Counted from the stretch's first letter, positions 5,645 through 13,193 are shown. The stretch is DNA of 14,360 bases from Candidatus Latescibacteria bacterium 4484_107 (GCA_002059205.1 MVCQ01000007.1:1-14360); one strand, 5' to 3'. Notes: a model not told the origin generated them from the sequence alone. Program-made: numbers and translations.

Positions 5645-6574
5645 ATGCAAGCACCATACGATGTCATCGTCATCGGCGGCGGACCGGCGGGTCTGACGGC
5701 CGGATTATACACGAGTCGGGCGGGATTGCGCACCCTTTTGGTGGAACAATTGATGCCCGGCGGACAGGCCGCCACGACGGACATGGTCGAAAATTATCCG
5801 GGGTTCCCGGAAGGAATCGCCGGACCGGAATTGATGCAGCGCTTCGAACAGCAGGCGGTCCGGTTCGGCCTGGAAGTTCGTATAGCCCAGGCGCAGGCCA
5901 TCTCGGTGCGGGGACGGGATCGCATAGTATCCGTGGGGGACGAGGAGCTTGTCGCCGGGGCGTTGATCATCGCCTCCGGAAGCAGTCCGCGTAAGTTAGG
6001 CGTTCCGGGCGAAGATGCGTTTCGGGGCCGGGGCGTGTCGTACTGCGCTACGTGCGACGGGCCGCTCTATCGGGACGCTGTTCTGGCGATGGTGGGAGGC
6101 GGCGATTCGGCGGTGAAGGAGGGGATCTTTCTCACCAAGTTCGCCCGGAAAGTCTATCTTATCCACCGGCGGGATGAGCTCCGGGCCTCCGGGGTGACGC
6201 GGGACCGCGCGCTGAGCAATGAAAAGATCGAGTTCGTATGGAATTCCGTAGTCGAGGAAATCGTGGGAGAACAGATGGTCTCCGGGGTTCGGGTCCGAAA
6301 CGTCAAGACACGCGAACAATCCACCTTGCCGGTGGACGGCGTATTTATCTTCGTCGGCACCGAGCCGAACACCGGCTTCGTGAAGGGGATTCTGAAATTA
6401 GACGAAAAGGGAACCCTCGTAACCAACCGGGATACCGAGACGTTGGTTCCGGGTATTTTCGCGGCCGGCGATGTGCAGGAGCCCTTCGCCCAGCAGATCG
6501 CGGTGGCCGTGGGACATGGCGCGCAGGCGGCGATGATGGCCGAGCACTATCTGGCCGAACAACGACGTGAGTAA
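5645..6574 (+). CDS. trxB: Thioredoxin reductase (NADPH)
   Basis: This 309-residue flavoprotein has the length and layout of low-molecular-weight thioredoxin reductase, which passes electrons from NADPH through FAD and a redox disulfide to thioredoxin in the cytoplasm. The FAD-binding GGGPAGLTAG is at 11-20 and the PGGQAATTDMVENYPGF segment at 38-54. The redox-active Cys134-Ala-Thr-Cys137 lies in SYCATCDGP. NADPH binding is shown by GGGDSA (151-156) with HRRDELRAS (174-182), whose Arg residues fit NADPH rather than NADH. The second FAD motif FAAGDV is at 272-277. AAGGAGA (5631-5637) precedes the ATG by seven bases, which rules out the longer frame from 5528 through the palindromic element. 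A ferredoxin- or NrdH-linked role cannot be excluded, since no thioredoxin gene is adjacent. Confidence 0.93.
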   Translation: MQAPYDVIVIGGGPAGLTAGLYTSRAGLRTLLVEQLMPGGQAATTDMVENYPGFPEGIAGPELMQRFEQQAVRFGLEVRIAQAQAISVRGRDRIVSVGDEELVAGALIIASGSSPRKLGVPGEDAFRGRGVSYCATCDGPLYRDAVLAMVGGGDSAVKEGIFLTKFARKVYLIHRRDELRASGVTRDRALSNEKIEFVWNSVVEEIVGEQMVSGVRVRNVKTREQSTLPVDGVFIFVGTEPNTGFVKGILKLDEKGTLVTNRDTETLVPGIFAAGDVQEPFAQQIAVAVGHGAQAAMMAEHYLAEQRRE

Positions 6575-6667
6575 GGCATGGGCGCACCGCGGAGACGCGA
6601 AGGGCGCTGGGAAAACCCAAGGAAAGGCCAGTATGGGGAGGCGGCAAAGAAAAACATCGTTTTTTTG

Positions 6668-6696
6668 TTGACATTACGCCTTTTTTTCGCTATACT
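6668..6696 (+). promoter_or_regulatory. Near-consensus sigma70 promoter of the DUF2723 gene
   Basis: TTGACA (6668-6673, exact consensus) and TATACT (6691-6696) are separated by exactly 17 bp. Transcription would start near 6703 and give a leader of about 114 nt. This is the best promoter in the window and shows that the DUF2723 gene is transcribed separately from trxB. Confidence 0.8.
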
Positions 6697-6723
6697 GTTT
6701 ACAATGTGGCGGCTCCACCCGTC

Positions 6724-6744
6724 ACGTTTTACGTTTTAGTTTTT
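6724..6744. repeat. Heptanucleotide tandem array (ACGTTTT x3)
   Basis: Three 7-bp units read ACGTTTT, ACGTTTT, AGTTTTT. The array lies in the leader of the DUF2723 gene, between the promoter and the right arm of palindromic element C. Confidence 0.75.
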
Positions 6745-6816
6745 CACAGGTTTCTCTCCGCGCTCCGCGTTTCCGCTTACGACGACATTCAATCGAACGG
6801 GGAGGAGAAAATCGCC

Positions 6817-9270
6817 ATGAGCGATGATCACAAGACCAATCGAATCGCGGCCGGACTGGTATTTATCATCGCGTTCGGCGTCTATCTGAAAACGATGGCC
6901 CCGACGACGTCGTTCTGGGATTGCGGGGAGTTCATCGCGACTTCCTATACGTTAGGCGTACCGCATCCACCGGGCGCGCCGCTCTTCATATTGCTGGGGC
7001 GTCTGTTCACCTTCCTGCCGATCTGGGAGGAGGTCGCCCGGCGGGTCAATCTGATCTCGGTGCTCTCAAGCGCGTTGACCGTACTGTTGACGTATCTGAT
7101 TACGGTGCGGTTGATCAAACTGTGGAAGGGGAAATTAGACACGGTTTCGGATCGCGTGACCACGTATGTGGGAGGAGCGGTAGCGGCGTTGAGCCTGGCG
7201 TTCTCGCACACCTTCTGGTTCAATGCGGTGGAGGCAGAGGTCTATGCGCCTTCCATGCTGCTTACCTCGTTGGGGATCTGGCTGGCTTTGCTGTGGATGG
7301 AAAAGCATCAACTGCCCAAAGGCAACCGGCTTCTGCTGTTCGTGGTGTATTTGTTCGGATTGGGCGGCGGTGTGCATTTGTTGTGCTGGTTAACGATTCC
7401 GACGATTTTGATGCTGATAGTCTTCACGGATACGAATCCACTGAAAAACGGGCGATTGTGGTTGGCTGTTCCGGTTCTGTTTCTATTGGGATATTCGACG
7501 TATTATGTGTTGATGGTCCGCGCGGGACTGGACCCGACGATCAACGAGAACGATCCGGCGACATGGGAGAGTTTTAAGTATTTTCTCCAAAGGAAACAGT
7601 ACGGAGAGGAAAGCACCTTATTGAGCATGCTGGATCGGAGGGCGGATTTCTGGGGATATCAGGTCTGGAATATGTACCTAAAGTATTTCTTCCAGCAGTT
7701 CCCACTGACTTTGGTGAGTTGGATCGCGACCTTTCGCGCGGCCACGGGAAATACACCGTTGCTGGTGAAGATTCCGCTCATTCCTCTGGCATTGGGATTC
7801 GGAGGGATGATCCTGCAATGGCGGAAGGATCCGAAGCGGCTTTTGGCCTTTCTAATGCTTTTTGTGATTATGGGATTTGGGCTCGTGGTCTATCTGAATA
7901 TGCCGGATCCGCAGCCGAGGGAGCGGGATTACGTGTTCGTGGGCGCCTTCTGGACGTTTGCGCTCTGGATCGGAATCGGCGCGACGGGCCTTTTGGATCT
8001 CCTGAAGGAGAAAATCAGAGAACGTGCGGAATACACGGAAAACGAGAGGACGTCGTGGGCGGTGCTGGCCGGTTCGGTGGCGCTCCTGATCATGCCGGCC
8101 TATCTTCTCGCGGCGAACTACCACTCGCACGACCGGACAGATAATTTTATCGCGCACGACTATGGGTACAATATGCTGATGTCGTGCGAGCCCAATGCGA
8201 TCCTCTTCACGAACGGGGACAACGACACCTTCCCGCTGTGGTTTCTTCAGGAAGTGAAGGGAATTCGGAAGGACGTGCGGGTGGTGAATCTGAGTTTGCT
8301 GAATACGAAGTGGTATATCAAACAGTTGCGGGACTACGAGCCGAAGCTTCCGATTCACATGACCGACCGCTTCATTGACGAGAAGTTAGGCGGGGGGCTC
8401 CCCTGGCCTTCGGAGGAGATGACCGCGGCGGGGATTACGTGGAAACTGGCCGGATGCGGAACGTATCAGGCGAGGCAGGGCGATACGGTGCGGACGATCC
8501 GGTATTTTCGGACGCAGGATCTGATGGTGATCCGGATCATCCAGCAAAACCAGTGGAACCAGCCGATCTACTTTGCGGTGACCGTGTCTCGGGAGAACAA
8601 AATCGGACTGAAGGATTATCTGCGGATGGAGGGCATGGTGTATCGCCTCGTGCAGACGGAGGGGGAAAACCAGCTTGACCTGGAAAGGACGCGTCATAAC
8701 CTGTTCGAGGTATATCAATACCGGGGCATCAAGGACCCGAAGGTATACAAGGACAAGAACACGAGCAAGTTGTTGATCAACTATCGGGCGCCCTTTTTCC
8801 AGTTGGGGCTGGCGTATCAGCAGCAGGGGAAGATGGACCTGGCGTTTGAGACGATGAAACGCTGCGAGGAAAAGATGAAACTAAGCTGGCAGGGCTATTA
8901 CACCATCGTACAGATGGCGCATAAGGCGGGCCGCAATGAGGAGGGCCTTAACTATCTGAGGAAAGCGGTGGCCCTGGAGGCAGAGCAAAACCCGGAAAAC
9001 CTGATGTCGTTTGCCTATTATGCGAATGCGCTGGGCGCCCCGGATGAGGCGATCCGCTTGTATCGAAAGGTGGCCCAGCTCGATCCGGCGTCCCCGAAGC
9101 CTTACTATCCGATGGCCGCGCTGTTGGAAAAACAGGAGGATTATGCCGGGGCATTGGCTGCGATTGAACGATTGGTTCGATTCTATCCAAAAGAGAAGCG
9201 TTTCAAACAGGAGATGGAGGCGCTCAAGAAAAAGGTGGACATGGTGGAGGCGAAGGCCGATAGTCAGTGA
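6817..9270 (+). CDS. DUF2723 (TMEM260-like, GT-C) membrane protein with C-terminal TPR repeats
   Basis: This 817-residue protein has an N-terminal multi-span membrane region to about residue 432, an extracytoplasmic middle domain and C-terminal TPR-like helices (about 650-800). The start carries the DUF2723 signature: TSFWDCGEFIATSYTLGVPH (31-50) followed by PPGAPLF. Asp35 and Glu38 sit in the first loop, where GT-C glycosyltransferases keep acidic catalytic residues. The middle domain has NGDNDTFPLWFLQEVKGI followed by VRVVNLSLLNT, also typical of the family. The eukaryotic relative TMEM260 is a protein O-mannosyltransferase, so a lipid-linked sugar transferase acting outside the membrane is likely, but acceptor and sugar are unknown. 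The ATG at 6817 is preceded by GGAGGAG (6801-6807); the frame open from 6706 overlaps the transcription start region and is too early. The gene has its own promoter and probably its own hairpin at 9284-9306. Confidence 0.88.
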   Translation: MSDDHKTNRIAAGLVFIIAFGVYLKTMAPTTSFWDCGEFIATSYTLGVPHPPGAPLFILLGRLFTFLPIWEEVARRVNLISVLSSALTVLLTYLITVRLIKLWKGKLDTVSDRVTTYVGGAVAALSLAFSHTFWFNAVEAEVYAPSMLLTSLGIWLALLWMEKHQLPKGNRLLLFVVYLFGLGGGVHLLCWLTIPTILMLIVFTDTNPLKNGRLWLAVPVLFLLGYSTYYVLMVRAGLDPTINENDPATWESFKYFLQRKQYGEESTLLSMLDRRADFWGYQVWNMYLKYFFQQFPLTLVSWIATFRAATGNTPLLVKIPLIPLALGFGGMILQWRKDPKRLLAFLMLFVIMGFGLVVYLNMPDPQPRERDYVFVGAFWTFALWIGIGATGLLDLLKEKIRERAEYTENERTSWAVLAGSVALLIMPAYLLAANYHSHDRTDNFIAHDYGYNMLMSCEPNAILFTNGDNDTFPLWFLQEVKGIRKDVRVVNLSLLNTKWYIKQLRDYEPKLPIHMTDRFIDEKLGGGLPWPSEEMTAAGITWKLAGCGTYQARQGDTVRTIRYFRTQDLMVIRIIQQNQWNQPIYFAVTVSRENKIGLKDYLRMEGMVYRLVQTEGENQLDLERTRHNLFEVYQYRGIKDPKVYKDKNTSKLLINYRAPFFQLGLAYQQQGKMDLAFETMKRCEEKMKLSWQGYYTIVQMAHKAGRNEEGLNYLRKAVALEAEQNPENLMSFAYYANALGAPDEAIRLYRKVAQLDPASPKPYYPMAALLEKQEDYAGALAAIERLVRFYPKEKRFKQEMEALKKKVDMVEAKADSQ

Positions 9271-9283
9271 CAGAGATAGGTAG

Positions 9284-9306
9284 GGGCGATCCCTCCGTGA
9301 TTGCCC
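9284..9306 (+). terminator. Imperfect hairpin after the DUF2723 gene
   Basis: GGGCGAT (9284-9290) pairs with ATTGCCC (9300-9306) with one G-T pair and a nine-base loop. No real T-run follows, so termination would be weak. The left half is the same GGGGCGATCC as the terminator at 2720, which suggests a shared repeat family. Confidence 0.35.
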
Positions 9307-9384
9307 TCGTGAAAAGGGATGCGTGGAGAAGTATTTTTCATTTTGATCTCTATTATGCCTGAAAAGTTTGGCCGGAGGGCAAAA

Positions 9385-9912
9385 ATGCCCCAAGTACGCA
9401 TAGGAAACGCAACGCTTGAAGTCCTCTGGGGTGACATCACGGAACAGGATGTGGAAGCCATCGTCAATGCGGCGAACAATCATCTGTGGATGGGATCGGG
9501 CGTCGCCGGAGCCATCAAGCGAGCCGGAGGTCCGCAGATCGAGCGGGAGGCGGTGGCCCAGGGACCGATTCCGGTGGGAGAAGCGGTGGTGACCTCCGGT
9601 GGACGCCTGAACGCCCGGTACGTCATCCACGCGGCCGGAATGGGACAGGATCTGCGCACGGATGCGGATAAGGTGGAACTGGCCACGAGAAACAGCTTGA
9701 ATCGCGCGGAGGAAAAGGGCATCCGATCCGTGGCGTTCCCGGCCATCGGCACGGGCGTCGGTGGTTTCTCTGTCGAGACGTGCGCGCGTGTGATGATCTC
9801 TGCCGCAGTGGATCACCTCGCCAAGCCTTCGTGCATCGAGCGGGTGGTCTTTGTCCTGTTCGATCAGGCGGGATATGAAGTATTTCGCGAGCAGGTCGGG
9901 AAACTTCGGTGA
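9385..9912 (+). CDS. Macro-domain protein (ADP-ribose-binding / putative de-ADP-ribosylase)
   Basis: This 175-residue protein is a stand-alone macro domain, a fold that binds ADP-ribose and often removes it from proteins or hydrolyses O-acetyl-ADP-ribose. Visible motifs are GDIT with the adenine-contacting Asp17, VNAANNHLWMGSGVAGAI (27-44) with Asn28 and Asn31 and the glycine loop that holds the distal ribose, and FPAIGTGVGGFSVE (118-131), the phosphate-binding loop. It resembles the archaeal AF1521 type more than the MacroD type, because the glycine loop is GSG rather than GGGG. The ATG at 9385 is preceded by GGAGGG (9374-9379, five-base spacing); in-frame ATGs at 9319 and 9355 have poorer context. 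The Rpn-type nuclease gene follows after 33 bp, so the two may be co-transcribed. The protein target is unknown. Confidence 0.9.
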   Translation: MPQVRIGNATLEVLWGDITEQDVEAIVNAANNHLWMGSGVAGAIKRAGGPQIEREAVAQGPIPVGEAVVTSGGRLNARYVIHAAGMGQDLRTDADKVELATRNSLNRAEEKGIRSVAFPAIGTGVGGFSVETCARVMISAAVDHLAKPSCIERVVFVLFDQAGYEVFREQVGKLR

Positions 9913-9945
9913 GTAGTGGAGCAATCGCCGGCAAGAGGAGATCGT

Positions 9946-10863
9946 ATGGGTATCCAGGACGAACTCTGGAAGGACGTGATTGAGAGCCTCTTCCCTCAGT
10001 TTCTGCACTTCTTTGCGCCCGATCTGGCTCAGGACGTGAACTGGGATAAGGGCTACGAGTTTCTGGACAAGGAATTCCACCAGATCGTTCCGGAGTCCGC
10101 GGAGAGCGCCCGGTACGTGGATCGCCTGATCAAGGTGTTCCTGAAAGCGGGCGGAGAGCGCTGGGTGCTGGTACACGTGGAGGTGCAGGGTTATTGGGAT
10201 AAGGACTTTCCAAGGCGGATGTTCACGATCTTCTATCGGCTTCTCGACAAGTTCGCAAAGGACATCGTGAGTTTGGCGGTGTTTTCGGATGCGCGGCGAT
10301 CGTACAAGCCGGATCGGTTTACGTGGGATTTTTACGGGTGTAGTCTGGAGTATCGGTATCGGGCCTACAAGGTATTGGAGTATGCGGATGGCGAGTTGGG
10401 GGAAAGCGACAATCCCTTTGCGCTGGTGGTCCTGGCGGCAAAGAAGAGTGTGGAGATCAAGGACGATGAGGAGCGGCGGGTTCGGTTCAAACTTCGGTTG
10501 ATGCGGGAGTTGCTGAAACGTGGAACCAGCCGGGATGAAGTAATCGGCCTATTGCGTTTTGTGGATGGGATCGTCCGGTTGAGTCCGGAGCAGGAGCGAT
10601 TGGTGTATGAGGAGTTGCACAGAGAGGAGGAGAAAACGATGCCGTACGTGACGAATTGGGAGCGGTTTGCGATGGAAAAAGGGATGCAGCAGGGGATGCA
10701 GCAAATGGTGTTAGAGGCATTGGAAGAGCGATTTGGGAGAATTATGCCAAGGCTTTCGGAACAAATCAGGGTGAAGGCGGATCAGGAGGGATTGCAAAAA
10801 CTGCTACGGCTGGCACTGCGTGCTGGAGACTTGGAGGAATTTGAGGCCCACGCAGACCTATGA
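9946..10863 (+). CDS. Rpn-family PD-(D/E)XK nuclease / putative transposase-like protein with DUF4351-like tail
   Basis: This 305-residue protein matches the Rpn (recombination-promoting nuclease, YhgA-like) group common in cyanobacteria and environmental bacteria. The nuclease core is seen as SARYVDRLIKVFL with Asp59, then ERWVLVHVEVQGYWDKDF with Glu79-x-Gln81, the family variant of (D/E)-x-K. A helical C-terminus (EALEERFGRIMP, later LQKLLRLALRAGDLEEFEA) resembles DUF4351. Relatives such as E. coli RpnA are DNA endonucleases that raise RecA-independent recombination. AAGAGGAG (9933-9940) precedes the ATG at 9946; an in-frame GTG at 9916 is less likely. The segment GMQQGMQQM (about 246-254) is encoded by a tandem 12-bp repeat. 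The gene follows the macro-domain gene by 33 bp. Many genomes carry numerous divergent copies, so this may be a mobile or expanding gene with no link to its neighbours. Confidence 0.82.
   Translation: MGIQDELWKDVIESLFPQFLHFFAPDLAQDVNWDKGYEFLDKEFHQIVPESAESARYVDRLIKVFLKAGGERWVLVHVEVQGYWDKDFPRRMFTIFYRLLDKFAKDIVSLAVFSDARRSYKPDRFTWDFYGCSLEYRYRAYKVLEYADGELGESDNPFALVVLAAKKSVEIKDDEERRVRFKLRLMRELLKRGTSRDEVIGLLRFVDGIVRLSPEQERLVYEELHREEEKTMPYVTNWERFAMEKGMQQGMQQMVLEALEERFGRIMPRLSEQIRVKADQEGLQKLLRLALRAGDLEEFEAHADL
10681..10703 (+). repeat. In-frame 12-bp tandem repeat within the Rpn gene
   Basis: GGGATGCAGCA occurs at 10681-10691 and again at 10693-10703, encoding the GMQQ-GMQQ linker between the nuclease core and the C-terminal helices. 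Because the period is a multiple of three, copy-number changes would alter linker length without a frameshift. Confidence 0.8.
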
Positions 10864-10936
10864 GGCGGAGCAGATCAGCGCCCATAGCCCGCCCCTTTTG
10901 TCTTCGTAGTGGTGTTACTCCTTGAACTGCTGGGGA

Positions 10937-10946
10937 ACCAATTGGT
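10937..10946. promoter_or_regulatory. Short palindrome ACCAATTGGT upstream of the CAP lipoprotein gene
   Basis: A perfect 10-bp palindrome lies 12 bp before the ATG at 10959, overlapping the region where a ribosome binding site or operator would act. It may be chance. The rest of the 95-bp gap shows no clear promoter. Confidence 0.2.
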
Positions 10947-10958
10947 CTGACAAAGGAT

Positions 10959-11879
10959 ATGAAAAAATGGATCCCAAATAGCCGATGGATCGTTCTCTGG
11001 ATTGCCTTGACAGTGGGGTGTGCCCCGGTTCTTCAGAAACCCGCCGGCATAGATCCGTTCGTCCAATCCTTGAAAAGGGAGATGGTGAAGCAGATCAATC
11101 GGGATCGGGCGCAGCATGGCCTTTCCCCTGTGGCCTACGATGAATTGGCCGCTATGGCGGGCGATCGGCATTGCCGGGAAATGCTGTCGGCGGGATATGT
11201 GTCGCACTGGGATCGGAGCGGAGCCAAGCCGTACTATCGCTATGCTCAGATGGGTGGAGACGATTTCCTTGCGGAGAACATCAGTTTCTCGAAATTCTCC
11301 TCCTCCGATCCGACGGCGCACATCAACGTCCGGGAGACCCTCCTGAAGAATCATAAAAAAATGCTCGCCGAACAGCCCCCGGACGACGGGCATCGCCAAA
11401 CCATTTTGAATCCGCACCATACGCACGTCGGGATCGGCTTGGCATTCGATCCGCACAGGGTGGTTATGGCGCAGGAATTTCTGAGCCGGTACGTCCGGTT
11501 CGATCCTTCGCCTCCGAGAAAGGCCAAGCTCAAGGATCGCGTCGAAGTGTCCGGTTCTGTGCTCGATACCGGACATAAACTGCGTTCCATCACGGTGTTA
11601 TATGAACCGCTGCCCACGCCGATGTCCGTGAAAGCGCTGAACAAAACGGATGGCTATACCCTGCCTGAGGAGCGCTACGACCTGCTTCCAAACTTGGACG
11701 GCGACAGGAACTACGAAGATGGGACGAAGGCGGATATTATAATCCAAGGACGAACCTTCCGATCTCCGATTCCTTTCTTCAAAGGCGAGGAAGGGATTTA
11801 TACCGTGGTGGTCTGGATCTACGATGAAGAGGGTCGGCCCGTTCCCGCATCAAACGTCTCGATCCGGGTGACGCGGTAA
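10959..11879 (+). CDS. CAP-superfamily (SCP/YkwD-like) predicted lipoprotein with C-terminal beta-rich domain
   Basis: This 306-residue protein begins with a lipoprotein signal peptide: basic MKKWIPNSR, hydrophobic WIVLWIAL, and LTVGC with the lipidated Cys21 followed by Ala, which does not carry an inner-membrane retention signal. Residues about 33-180 form a CAP domain: INRDRAQHGLSPVAYDELA, then GYVSHWDRSG with His83, AENISF with Glu106, DDGHRQTIL with His145, and THVGIGLAFD. These match the conserved His/Glu cleft of the family. The last ~115 residues look like an immunoglobulin-like beta domain (for example YTVVVWIYDEEGRPV and a closing SNVSIRVTR). Bacterial CAP proteins are secreted or envelope proteins of mostly unknown biochemical role. 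The ATG at 10959 has AAAGGA only one base upstream, so the ribosome binding site is poorly spaced, but no other in-frame ATG fits before an upstream stop. It appears to be a single-gene unit. Confidence 0.85.
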   Translation: MKKWIPNSRWIVLWIALTVGCAPVLQKPAGIDPFVQSLKREMVKQINRDRAQHGLSPVAYDELAAMAGDRHCREMLSAGYVSHWDRSGAKPYYRYAQMGGDDFLAENISFSKFSSSDPTAHINVRETLLKNHKKMLAEQPPDDGHRQTILNPHHTHVGIGLAFDPHRVVMAQEFLSRYVRFDPSPPRKAKLKDRVEVSGSVLDTGHKLRSITVLYEPLPTPMSVKALNKTDGYTLPEERYDLLPNLDGDRNYEDGTKADIIIQGRTFRSPIPFFKGEEGIYTVVVWIYDEEGRPVPASNVSIRVTR

Positions 11880-11908
11880 AACGACCACATGAAACGAGCA
11901 ACGTGTCG

Positions 11909-11929
11909 ACCACTCACCACTCACCACTC
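11909..11929. repeat. Heptanucleotide tandem array (ACCACTC x3)
   Basis: Three perfect 7-bp units ACCACTC run head to tail and pass into palindromic element D. The array is in the 98-bp gap between the CAP lipoprotein and aminotransferase genes. Confidence 0.9.
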
Positions 11930-11956
11930 TTTGCGTTCTTTGCGGTTTTGCGCTGA
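11927..11956. repeat. Dispersed palindromic element, copy D (right arm only)
   Basis: CTCTTTGCGTTCTTTGCGGT followed by TTTGCGCTGA matches the right arm of copy E before hisG. No left arm is present; its place is taken by the ACCACTC array. It ends 21 bp before the aminotransferase start codon. Confidence 0.6.
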
Positions 11957-11977
11957 GAATCTTGCAGGAGGAAAAAA

Positions 11978-13177
11978 ATGACTACACCTCTTTCCAAAAA
12001 CGTCCAGCGTGTGGCGCCGTCGGCGACCTTGGCCATTTCGACCCAGGCCAAGGCGATGAAAGCGCGTGGGATAGACGTAATAGCACTAAGTGCGGGTGAA
12101 CCGGATTTCGACACGCCCGAGCACATCAAAGACGCGGCCATCCGGGCCATCCGGGACGGAGCGACCAAATACACACCAGCCGTCGGCACGCCGGAATTGA
12201 GAAGGGCGATCCGAGATAAATTTCAGCAAGACAATGGATTAACGTACGAGCCTGCTCAGATTGTCGTCGGCTGTGGGGGAAAGCACGTCCTCTTTGAGAC
12301 GATGCAGGCACTCTTAGGCGAGGAAGACGAAGTGATCGTCCCCGCGCCCTATTGGGTAAGCTACCCGGAACAGGTCAAACTGCTCGGCGCGCAGCCCGTG
12401 ATCATACAGCCTGCCTCCGGCCGTCTCAAAATTACGGCGGAGGAGCTGCAGAAGGCGATTACCCCGAAAACCAAATTGTTCATCCTGAACAGCCCATCCA
12501 ATCCCAGCGGCGAAGTGTACGGAAAAGAGGAACTGCTGGCCCTCGCGGATGTAATTTTGGATGCCGGCATCACGGTGCTCTCCGACGAGATCTACGAGAA
12601 GATCCGCTACGATGGGGCGATCCACTACGCCATCGCCGGAATCAAAGACGGGATGATGGCGCGCACGATCACGGTCAACGGCGTGTCCAAGGCGTACGCG
12701 ATGACGGGATGGCGCATCGGCTATGCAGCGGGACCGAAGGAAATCATGGCGGCTGTGGGGAAAATTCAGAGCCAGCAGACCTCCAATCCCTGCTCAATCG
12801 CTCAGGCGGCTGCGTTGGCGGCGTTGACCGGTCCTCAGGAAAGCACGGCAGAGATGGTAAAGGCGTTCGAAGAACGCAGAAGTGTGATCGTGGAGCGGCT
12901 GAACCGGATCGAGGGCGTATCGTGTCCGACGCCCGCCGGCGCCTTCTACGTGTTCCCGAACGTTTCCGTGCTCTATGGTTCGAGCTACGGGGATCGCCGG
13001 ATCGCCGGATCGGTGGATCTATGCACCTTTCTGTTGGAGGAAATGCACGTGGCGTGTGTGCCCGGCTCGGCTTTCGGGATGGATGCGCACATTCGGTTGT
13101 CCTACGCGACCTCGATGGAGAACATCCGGAAGGCGCTGGATCGGATCGAGAAGGGGATTGGAAAATTAGCGAAGTAA
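11978..13177 (+). CDS. Pyridoxal-phosphate aminotransferase, class I/II, aspartate (or prephenate) aminotransferase type
   Basis: This 399-residue protein is a fold-type I aminotransferase of the subgroup with Thermus-like aspartate aminotransferase. It transfers the amino group between aspartate (or glutamate) and a 2-oxoacid; some members act on prephenate in tyrosine/phenylalanine synthesis. Visible features are LSAGEPDFDTPEHI (37-50), YTPAVGTPELR (65-75), NSPSNPSG (171-178) with Asn175, SDEIYE with Asp203 and Tyr206, and the PLP-binding Lys238 in NGVSKAYAMTGWRIGYA. HIRLSYATS near the end carries the substrate-carboxylate Arg. Length is standard and no residue is missing. AGGAGG (11966-11971) six bases before the ATG fixes the start. 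It precedes hisG by 117 bp with a palindromic element between them. It is not the histidinol-phosphate HisC type, so a shared histidine pathway is not implied. Confidence 0.92.
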   Translation: MTTPLSKNVQRVAPSATLAISTQAKAMKARGIDVIALSAGEPDFDTPEHIKDAAIRAIRDGATKYTPAVGTPELRRAIRDKFQQDNGLTYEPAQIVVGCGGKHVLFETMQALLGEEDEVIVPAPYWVSYPEQVKLLGAQPVIIQPASGRLKITAEELQKAITPKTKLFILNSPSNPSGEVYGKEELLALADVILDAGITVLSDEIYEKIRYDGAIHYAIAGIKDGMMARTITVNGVSKAYAMTGWRIGYAAGPKEIMAAVGKIQSQQTSNPCSIAQAAALAALTGPQESTAEMVKAFEERRSVIVERLNRIEGVSCPTPAGAFYVFPNVSVLYGSSYGDRRIAGSVDLCTFLLEEMHVACVPGSAFGMDAHIRLSYATSMENIRKALDRIEKGIGKLAK

Positions 13178-13193
13178 AACCGAATTCACGAAA

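Larger units (their letters stand above)
6585..6776. repeat. Dispersed palindromic element, copy C (arms split around a promoter)
   Basis: The left arm (6585-6610, CACCGCGGAGACGCGAAGGG...) matches the start of copies B and E. The right arm (6751-6776, TTTCTCTCCGCGCTCCGCG...) matches their end. The 140 bp between them carry the promoter at 6668-6696 and a heptamer array, as if other DNA had been inserted between the arms or the middle had diverged. Confidence 0.5.

Noticed and set aside
8881..10176. Long minus-strand open frame (431 codons) across the end of the DUF2723 gene and the macro-domain gene
   Set aside because: It is antisense to two well-supported genes, its translation is rich in Arg and His with no recognisable motif, and it arises from the codon bias of the sense genes.
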